From positions 1 through 6,792 of the forward strand of contig JAHZBA010000061.1 of NCBI GenBank assembly GCA_019423635.1: a stretch of DNA of 6,792 nt, read 5' to 3'. Under the pieces are notes generated by a model. That model saw nothing but the letters and a program-made list of their open reading frames with translations. It made no database searches and had not been told where the DNA came from. This DNA comes from Clostridiales bacterium (GTDB lineage: Bacteria; Bacillota; Clostridia; Oscillospirales; Oscillospiraceae). Shown here piece by piece: positions 1-3,406 of this stretch. Positions within the stretch are counted from its first letter, which is position 1; every line of letters starts with the position of its first letter. The position numbers and the translations under genes are program-made.

Positions 1-169
1 AGATCTGCTTGTCCGGGGAGACGGAGAAGGAGCCGGTCTTCTCGCTGTGGAAGGGGCAGAGACCAAAAAAGTTGGCGCCCTGGCGCTTGAGCTGCACGTA
101 GCCGCCCACCACATCCACAATGTCGCTGCGGGCGGTCAGCTCGTCCAAAAAGCTCTGGGGAAATGCCAC
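1..169 (-). CDS. dnaG: DNA primase DnaG, N-terminal fragment (runs off the window)
   Basis: Primase makes the RNA primers for chromosome replication on single-stranded DNA beside the DnaB helicase. The 56 visible codons begin MAFPQSFLDELTARSDIVDVV and contain LCPFHSEKTGSFSVSPDKQ. This is the N-terminal CHC2-type zinc-binding region; Cys38 and His41 are the first two zinc ligands, and the remaining two cysteines lie beyond the window edge. The family usually reads EKTPSF at this point; here a glycine replaces the proline, a small oddity. The start is a GTG at 167-169. It has GGAGG 8 nt upstream, and an in-frame TAA occurs shortly before it with no better start between. The gene is divergent from the phosphopantetheinyl transferase. 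In Firmicutes dnaG is often followed by rpoD, which cannot be seen here. The family call is very secure. Confidence 0.94.
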   Translation of the reverse strand, partial: MAFPQSFLDELTARSDIVDVVGGYVQLKRQGANFFGLCPFHSEKTGSFSVSPDKQI

Positions 170-268
170 AGGCCGCGCCTCCTTCCGCTCAGTTTAGCCA
201 AAAACCGCACCTGTCATACCGCCGGGCGGAGCCTGGCGGTGCATGTGTTATTTGAATATACACTGCGG

Positions 269-296
269 ATTTTAAATTTCCTCTTTTTTTGAGCAA
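269..296 (-). promoter_or_regulatory. Possible dnaG promoter (weak)
   Basis: Read on the minus strand, TTGCTC (291-296) is followed after 16 nt by TAAAAT (269-274). The -10 matches five of six consensus bases, but the -35 is poor and the leader would be about 95 nt. A TATATT at 255-260 is an alternative -10 without a good -35. A short inverted repeat, ACCGCC at 218-223 and GGCGGT at 235-240, lies in the leader. This is a weak inference only. Confidence 0.25.
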
Positions 297-314
297 AATT
301 TTTGAAAATTTTTC
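270..314. other. Phased A/T tracts, probable curved DNA or UP element
   Basis: Four A/T runs lie at roughly helical spacing: TTTAAATTT near 271-279, seven T at 284-290, then AAAATTTTTG at 295-304 immediately repeated as AAAATTTTTC at 305-314. The last two repeat with a 10-bp period. A-tracts phased with the helix turn are known to bend DNA. These sit just upstream of the -35 of the transferase promoter, where such DNA can act as an UP element. The tracts are visible; the effect on transcription is inference. Confidence 0.45.
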
Positions 315-326
315 GAGAGGAGGGGC

Positions 327-355
327 TTTACAGAATCCGCAGAATCGCATACAAT
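327..355 (+). promoter_or_regulatory. Sigma-A promoter of the phosphopantetheinyl transferase gene
   Basis: TTTACA (327-332), a 17-nt spacer, then TACAAT (350-355). Each hexamer matches five of six consensus bases and the spacing is ideal. Transcription should begin near 362, giving a leader of about 60 nt that starts almost directly with the GC hairpin at 369-395. Confidence 0.7.
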
Positions 356-368
356 GAGTATACGGAAT

Positions 369-395
369 GCCCCGGGGCCGGCGCGGCCCCGGGGC
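369..395 (+). promoter_or_regulatory. Very stable GC hairpin at the 5' end of the transferase mRNA
   Basis: CCCCGGGGCC (370-379) pairs perfectly with GGCCCCGGGG (385-394) around the loop GGCGC. G369-C395 adds an eleventh pair. No T-run follows, so it is not a terminator. It begins about 7 nt after the predicted transcription start and ends 26 nt before the ATG, leaving the ribosome binding site free. A hairpin in that place commonly protects an mRNA 5' end from decay; a protein-binding or translational role is also possible. Each arm contains the self-complementary octamer CCCCGGGG. Confidence 0.6.
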
Positions 396-421
396 GGACC
401 ACTGCGGAGAGGAGGGAGGCT

Positions 422-1018
422 ATGGCCATCAGTCTGTGGGCGGCCCGGCTGGAACGGGCGCTGACGGCAGAGGAGACGGAGACCATGGAGGCCATGCTGC
501 CGCCGCCGCGGCGGGAGCGGCTGCTGCGCCTTCCTGAGGAGAAGCGGCGGGAGCCGCTTTGTGCGTACATGATTCTGCGGCTGGCCCTGTGGGAGACCCA
601 GCACTGGAAGGAGCTGCCGGAGATGGCGGTGACCGATATGGGAAAGCCCTACTTTCCGGGCTATCCCAGCGTCCATTTCAACCTCAGCCACACCGGCGGC
701 GCGGTGCTGGTGGGAGTGTCGGACCAGGCCGTCGGGGTGGACATCGAGAAGATCCGCCCGGTGAGCAAGCGGTCCATGCAGCGCCTGGCGGGCGTTGGAA
801 CAGAGCGGGAGTTCTTCCAGAACTGGGTGCGCCGGGAGGCCCGGGCCAAGCGGGGCGGCAGCGGCGTGGGGACCATGATGCGCTCGGAGACGCCGCTGCA
901 GTACGGGGAGTTCTACTATGAGCTGGAGACCTTCCCGGGCTACGCCGCCGGGGTGGCGACGCGGGACCGGACGCCGCCAGGGAAGCTGAGGAAGTACTCC
1001 CTGGATGAGATGCTCTGA
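422..1018 (+). CDS. Sfp-type 4'-phosphopantetheinyl transferase family protein
   Basis: The family moves the 4'-phosphopantetheine arm of coenzyme A onto a serine of carrier proteins (acyl, peptidyl or similar) in the cytoplasm, with Mg2+. The 198-residue product has the family motifs in order: GKPYF at 74-78, FNLSHTGG at 86-93, GVDIEKIRP at 105-113 with the Mg-binding Asp107 and Glu109, then WVRREARAK at 135-143 in place of the usual WxxKEAxxK. Glu139 and Lys143 are kept, and Arg138 replaces the first Lys. The start is the ATG at 422, preceded by GGAGGGAGG; the frame is open further upstream from a TTG at 302 without a binding site. The stretch between GVDIE and WVRREA looks roughly ten residues shorter than in Sfp and lacks a clear FxxxE helix motif, so activity may differ. 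Its carrier-protein substrate cannot be told from this context. It converges on queH. Confidence 0.85.
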   Translation: MAISLWAARLERALTAEETETMEAMLPPPRRERLLRLPEEKRREPLCAYMILRLALWETQHWKELPEMAVTDMGKPYFPGYPSVHFNLSHTGGAVLVGVSDQAVGVDIEKIRPVSKRSMQRLAGVGTEREFFQNWVRREARAKRGGSGVGTMMRSETPLQYGEFYYELETFPGYAAGVATRDRTPPGKLRKYSLDEML

Positions 1019-1038
1019 CGTGTTTCATAGCGGGAAAA

Positions 1039-1071
1039 GAGCGAGACGCCTTATGGCGTCTCGCTTGTTTT
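1039..1071. terminator. Bidirectional intrinsic terminator between the transferase and queH
   Basis: GCGAGACGCC (1041-1050) pairs perfectly with GGCGTCTCGC (1055-1064) around a 4-nt loop, TTAT. On the plus strand the stem is followed by TTGTTTT and stops the transferase transcript 21 nt after its stop codon. On the minus strand it is followed by TCTTTTCC and stops queH. The minus-strand loop contains the queH stop codon TAA (1051-1053), so the upstream arm of the queH terminator also codes for its last residues. Confidence 0.9.
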
Positions 1072-1632
1072 CTCCTGGAACCGCGCTTTGTCCCGGTCGA
1101 TCTGCTTTTGATACCGGTCCTGCTCCGAAAAGACGCAGCCGCAGTATTTCTGCATGTAGAACCCCAGCTCCCTGGCCCGCTGGTTTCCGGCCCGGAAGTT
1201 CGGCCGGAAGTCCCGGTAGAGGAATGTCACGCCGTACTGGCGGGCAAAGTGCTCCGCCGCCCGGGCAATGCCCTCGTGGTCCTGGTAGAGGCTGGCCAGG
1301 AGGGTGGTGGTAAAGGCGGTGAAGCCGTGCTCCGCGGCGTAGCGGGCCGTCCCCTCCAGGCGGTGGGAGTAGCAGTAGGCGCAGCGGTGGTCGATGTCCG
1401 CCGCCACATGGCGGCAGAAGTCCTTCAGGCCGTAGTCCTCCTGCACCCGGACCTCCAGACCGATGGTGGGGGCGTAGGCCAGGAGGCAGTCCCGGCGGGC
1501 CTGGTACTCCTTCCAGGGGTGGATATTGGGGTTGTACCACAGGGCCGCCGGCTCGATCCCCTCCGACCGCAGCGGGTCAATGCAGGAGAGGGAGCAGGGG
1601 GCGCAGCAGGTGTGCATCAGGATTTTGTCCAT
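1051..1632 (-). CDS. queH: Epoxyqueuosine reductase QueH
   Basis: QueH (formerly DUF208) performs the last step of queuosine synthesis: it reduces epoxyqueuosine to queuosine at the wobble base of tRNAs with GUN anticodons. It replaces the cobalamin-dependent QueG in many anaerobes. The 193-residue length is typical. The family's cysteine signature is complete: HTCCAPC at 7-13 (Cys9, Cys10, Cys13), HRCAYCYSHR at 82-91 (Cys84, Cys87), and the late KYCGCVFSE at 162-170 (Cys164, Cys166). These include the residues that hold the iron-sulfur cluster and active-site metal in this family. Other typical segments are WYNPNIHP at 32-39 and TTTLLASLYQD at 108-118. The ATG at 1630-1632 has GAGG 7 nt upstream and begins right at the conserved N-terminus. 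No other queuosine genes are present. It appears to be transcribed alone from its own promoter. Confidence 0.94.
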   Translation of the reverse strand: MDKILMHTCCAPCSLSCIDPLRSEGIEPAALWYNPNIHPWKEYQARRDCLLAYAPTIGLEVRVQEDYGLKDFCRHVAADIDHRCAYCYSHRLEGTARYAAEHGFTAFTTTLLASLYQDHEGIARAAEHFARQYGVTFLYRDFRPNFRAGNQRARELGFYMQKYCGCVFSEQDRYQKQIDRDKARFQEKTSETP

Positions 1633-1664
1633 GGAATGGCCTCGTTTCCGTCAAGAATGGGACA

Positions 1665-1673
1665 AGTATAGCA
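1665..1673 (-). promoter_or_regulatory. Extended -10 promoter of queH
   Basis: On the minus strand the sequence reads TGCTATACT, that is TGn followed by TATACT (1665-1670), a near-consensus -10. No good -35 lies 17 nt upstream, which is usual for extended -10 promoters. The leader would be about 25 nt, long enough for the GAGG binding site. Confidence 0.45.
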
Positions 1674-1863
1674 TAGGATAGAGCAGGAGGCGGGATTGGA
1701 ATCCAAGCGGAAGCCTCCCCCGGTTTCAAGGCGTGCCCTGTTTAGAGAGCCTCATGCAGAGGCGGTACAGGGGGAGGATCTCCTCCCTCCCTTTTCGGAT
1801 CGGTGTTGCGAATGCTCGATTTTTCAAATCCTTCGTCGAAATGCCAGATAAAGTGTATAAAAT
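1674..1863. other. Non-coding stretch between queH and the SdpI-family gene
   Basis: I see no gene here. It holds an inverted repeat, GGAGGC (1686-1691) with GCCTCC (1713-1718); a small palindrome GCCTC/GAGGC (1749-1763); GGGAGG/CCTCCC (1772-1787) followed by TCCCTTTT, which may be a weak plus-strand terminator; and the palindrome TTCGTCGAA (1832-1840), which recurs at 3313. GGTTTCAAG near 1722-1730 also occurs in the triple-hairpin repeat at 6414-6422 region, a possible shared repeat scrap. GC-rich DNA gives way to AT-rich DNA at about 1800. An open frame at 1742-1939 (minus) crosses all of this but has no credible start and shows no protein-like features. Confidence 0.4.
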
Positions 1864-1895
1864 ACAGGGTAACTGAATTAAAGCAATCACCCTGT
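1855..1895 (-). terminator. Intrinsic terminator of the SdpI-family gene
   Basis: On the minus strand ACAGGGT (1889-1895) pairs with ACCCTGT (1864-1870). Five further pairs (G-T, A-T, T-G, T-A, G-C) extend the stem to 12 pairs with a loop of about 8 nt. The tail ATTTTATAC follows at once, and an A-rich stretch precedes it. The extra pairs rely on G-U wobbles that exist only in the minus-strand RNA, so the hairpin is directional. It lies about 40 nt after the stop of the SdpI-family gene. Confidence 0.65.
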
Positions 1896-1935
1896 GTAAA
1901 TTTTCGTTGCAATATACTCATAAATGGACTGTAAT

Positions 1936-2313
1936 TCAAAGCCGATTTCCACTTTTGTCAAAGTTCTTTTTGAGTGCAATTTCGGTGGGAATCATGGTAC
2001 ATATCATAACAACAATTTGTATTGCACAAACTACTCCGCCGATTATACTCACAACGATGATATCTTTTCCTAATGCAAAGAACATTACAACTACAGATAT
2101 CAATAAAACGAGCCATCCACACACCTTCCAAAGTTTCCCTGCACATTTGTGTGCAAATTTCCACGTTTCTTGATTCTTCATAGACATAGTCGTTCTATAC
2201 CCAAATGTAGCATTGATTTCTTTCGGAGCATTTTTCTCAAACCGAAGTCCAAAATAAATCATGGTAAGCGGCACCAACAAGTCCATGACCAACATAAATG
2301 TCCAAAACCACAT
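1936..2313 (-). CDS. SdpI-family membrane protein (immunity-like)
   Basis: SdpI of Bacillus subtilis is a membrane protein that protects against the SdpC killing toxin and sequesters a repressor; the wider family is common in Firmicutes and mostly uncharacterised. The 125-residue product shows three membrane segments, about 4-23, 64-81 and 84-107. The family signature FGYRTTMSMKNQETWKFAHK lies at 37-56, between the first two. This matches the C-terminal SdpI domain without the extra N-terminal helices of full SdpI. The ATG at 2311-2313 has AAGGAGG at 7 nt spacing. It has its own promoter and terminator, so it is a single-gene unit. No SdpC-like toxin, SdpAB-like genes or ArsR-type regulator is visible. 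It is AT-rich with A- and T-ending codons, unlike every other gene here, which suggests recent transfer. The function, immunity or stress resistance, is inferred from family alone. Confidence 0.85.
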   Translation of the reverse strand: MWFWTFMLVMDLLVPLTMIYFGLRFEKNAPKEINATFGYRTTMSMKNQETWKFAHKCAGKLWKVCGWLVLLISVVVMFFALGKDIIVVSIIGGVVCAIQIVVMICTMIPTEIALKKNFDKSGNRL

Positions 2314-2345
2314 GCAGATACCTCCTTAATATTGCCTTTACTATT

Positions 2346-2374
2346 ACTATACAATATTTTTGTGCCTATTTCAA
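2346..2374 (-). promoter_or_regulatory. Sigma-A promoter of the SdpI-family gene
   Basis: On the minus strand TTGAAA (2369-2374), a 17-nt spacer, then TATAGT (2346-2351). Both hexamers match five of six consensus bases. A second -35, TTGACA, lies 8 nt further upstream with TATTGT as partner at 18 nt. The leader would be about 25-30 nt. No operator was recognised. Confidence 0.7.
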
Positions 2375-2380
2375 TGTCAA

Positions 2381-2410
2381 GAATGAGCTGGAGTTGCCTC
2401 CAGCCCATTC
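2381..2410. repeat. Inverted repeat just upstream of the SdpI-family promoter
   Basis: GCTGGAG (2387-2393) and CTCCAGC (2398-2404) pair around TTGC. After one A/C mismatch a further five pairs follow, GAATG with CATTC, making 12 pairs in 13. It lies between the promoter at 2346-2374 and the stop of the remnant at 2422. It could be the terminator of that remnant on the minus strand, although the tail is only weakly T-rich. An operator for the SdpI-family gene is another possibility. Confidence 0.5.
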
Positions 2411-2421
2411 CCGAATGATTG

Positions 2422-2694
2422 TCAGACGTATTGAGGTATTAATCCTTTAATGTCCAACGGTAATGCTCTGCGCTGTAAATTTTTGTATGATTCCGTACAG
2501 AGCAGGTTGTTCTCGATGTAACTGAATAGTTCATCTATCTTTTGCGGCGAGGTCAAATGTCCATTCTTTTGATATAACAAAAAGAGATGCCCCAACCATT
2601 TAACTAAGACACCTCTGCACGCTTTTGTATGAGATTGTATATTTATTGGACGCTTTAGTGAAATCGACGGAGTTTATACCCAGCAACACTTTTC
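2422..2694 (-). pseudogene. Decayed, frameshifted coding remnant of unknown family
   Basis: On the minus strand, 83 sense codons run without a stop from 2673 to a TGA at 2422-2424. They contain the protein-like segments KWLGHLFLLYQKNGHL, KIDELFSYIENNLLCTESY and a C-terminal ALPLDIKGLIPQYV, yet there is no ATG and a TAA stands just upstream at 2674-2676. A second frame overlapping its 5' part reads LGINSVDFTKASNKYTISY and KSVQRCLS, then stops at 2600-2602. The simplest reading is one AT-rich gene with a frameshift near 2600-2620, cut off at about 2695 where GC-rich DNA begins. I do not recognise the family. It may have travelled with the neighbouring SdpI-family gene, which has the same strand and composition. 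That it was coding is inferred from residue pattern only. Confidence 0.4.
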
Positions 2695-2776
2695 TTAAAA
2701 GGGATTCTCCTCCGCCCGTCCTGCGGGGTTGGATGGCGGGGCGGCCCTCATCTCCCTATCTATCTTGCGGGACTCC

Positions 2777-2846
2777 GTAGGGGCGGCTATCAGCCGCCCG
2801 TCTTCCCGCAAACTCCTGAGGACGGGCGGCTGATAGCCGCCCCTAC
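2777..2846. repeat. Nested inverted repeat of REP/BIME or MITE type
   Basis: A 26-bp arm at 2777-2802 is perfectly complementary to the arm at 2821-2846, with an 18-nt centre. Each arm is itself a hairpin: GGGCGGCT-ATC-AGCCGCCC (2781-2799) and GGGCGGCT-GAT-AGCCGCCC (2824-2842). The DNA or RNA can therefore fold as one long hairpin or as two short ones. The outer ends read GTAGGGG and CCCCTAC. TTGCGGG (2765-2771) is also repeated inverted as CCCGCAA (2805-2811) in the centre. This is the layout of paired REP elements, which usually occur in many copies between genes. The surrounding 2695-2899 is GC-rich and I see no gene in it. Copy number cannot be judged from one window. Confidence 0.8.
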
Positions 2847-2899
2847 AAGGCTTTCGGGAAATGTCGAAAATTGTGCGTTGGGACACGCCCGACGGGTCC

Positions 2900-2928
2900 T
2901 TGTCTCCGTCCGGTTTGCGTGATATCAT
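2900..2928 (+). promoter_or_regulatory. Promoter of the small membrane protein gene
   Basis: TTGTCT (2900-2905), a 17-nt spacer ending in TGA, then TATCAT (2923-2928). The -10 matches five of six bases and carries the extended TGn element. Transcription should begin near 2935, giving a leader of about 35 nt. Confidence 0.6.
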
Positions 2929-2969
2929 CGGAGGAAAGCGCGGTCTGCGCCGAAACCGGAGGTGGGGAG

Positions 2970-3170
2970 ATGTATGTGATCGGAGGCCTTCTGCTGATGG
3001 GGCTGGGCCAGCTGATGGTGTGGAACCCCCGGTTCTTCTATGAGCTGACGGAGCGCTGGAAGGGCCGCGGCGCCGGAGAGCCCTCCAGAGGGTACCTGTT
3101 CAGCACCCGGTTCGGCGGGATTCTGATGACCCTGGCCGGGCTGGGCGGGCTTGCGGCGCTTTTCCTGTAG
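2970..3170 (+). CDS. Small two-helix membrane protein, DUF6199-like
   Basis: The 66-residue product begins MYVIGGLLLMGLGQLMVWNP. It has one membrane helix at about 2-18 and a second at about 48-66, joined by a basic and polar loop with RFFYELTERWKGRGAGEPS at 21-39. This pattern, helix, then a PRFFYxLTExWK motif with EPS, then helix, resembles short Firmicute proteins of the DUF6199 family, whose function is unknown. The ATG at 2970 is chosen because GGAGGT stands 6 nt upstream and the hydrophobic helix begins at once; the frame is open further 5' but without a binding site. It has its own extended -10 promoter and is followed by a hairpin, so it is probably transcribed alone. The family assignment is from memory of the motif. 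Confidence 0.72.
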   Translation: MYVIGGLLLMGLGQLMVWNPRFFYELTERWKGRGAGEPSRGYLFSTRFGGILMTLAGLGGLAALFL

Positions 3171-3180
3171 GGGATTCCAT

Positions 3181-3226
3181 CCGGGCGGGCTGTCCTGCGG
3201 GAGGCCTGCCCGGTCCTTTCACCGGG
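3181..3226 (+). terminator. Two overlapping alternative hairpins after the small membrane protein gene
   Basis: CCGGGCGGGC (3181-3190) pairs with GCCTGCCCGG (3204-3213), ten pairs with one G-U, followed by TCCTTTC. It begins 11 nt after the stop codon and is a plausible though T-poor terminator. CCCGGT (3209-3214) can instead pair with ACCGGG (3221-3226). The two share bases 3209-3213, so they exclude each other. Confidence 0.45.
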
Positions 3227-3304
3227 AGAGGAGAAGACGCGGGGGACGCCGGATTCCAGAGGGAACCTTAACGGTTTCTTTACAATTTTGCATGTTTTTT
3301 ACGA

Positions 3305-3333
3305 TTGAATCTTTCGTCGAAAAAGAGTATGAT
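3305..3333 (+). promoter_or_regulatory. Sigma-A promoter of the acyl-CoA dehydratase activase gene, with palindrome in the spacer
   Basis: TTGAAT (3305-3310), a 17-nt spacer, then TATGAT (3328-3333). T-rich DNA lies just upstream (3277-3300). The spacer contains the 9-bp palindrome TTCGTCGAA (3313-3321), which also occurs at 1832-1840. A repressor bound there would block RNA polymerase. The promoter is well supported; the operator is inference. The leader would be about 65 nt. Confidence 0.65.
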
Positions 3334-3349
3334 ACCAACGATATAAAAC

Positions 3350-3387
3350 GCGCGGCCGGGTGCTGTACCGGCGGCGCAATCGTTTTT
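3350..3387 (+). promoter_or_regulatory. Attenuator-like hairpin with T-run in the activase leader
   Basis: GCGC (3350-3353) and GCCGG (3355-3359) pair with CCGGC (3368-3372) and GCGC (3374-3377), with one G-G mismatch and an 8-nt loop. Five T follow at 3383-3387. It lies between the promoter and the ribosome binding site, so it could end transcription early. The T-run starts 5 nt after the stem, and ACGAT/ATCGT (3338-3342 and 3379-3383) could close that gap if transcription begins early enough. I recognise no riboswitch class. Confidence 0.4.
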
Positions 3388-3406
3388 CCCGTGGGAGGAT
3401 GGAACT

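Noticed and set aside
1742..1939. Minus-strand open frame of 65 codons after the SdpI-family gene, beginning with a TTG that overlaps its stop
   Set aside because: It has no ribosome site of its own, the terminator hairpin at 1864-1895 lies inside it, and its proline-rich end comes from palindromic non-coding DNA.
2777..2846. CRISPR repeat or simple transcription terminator
   Set aside because: Only one unit is present, with no spacers, and no T-run follows either side.
2695..2928. Minus-strand open frame of 77 codons
   Set aside because: It runs through the large inverted repeat, so its residues merely translate the palindrome; no Shine-Dalgarno and no family features.
2861..3043. Plus-strand frame starting ATG at 2861
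   Set aside because: It starts beside the repeat, covers the promoter at 2900-2928 and overlaps the better supported small membrane gene in another frame; no ribosome site.
3171..3406. Riboswitch or T-box in the activase leader
   Set aside because: Several hairpins are present, but I recognised no conserved core of a known class and the transcribed leader is only about 65 nt.
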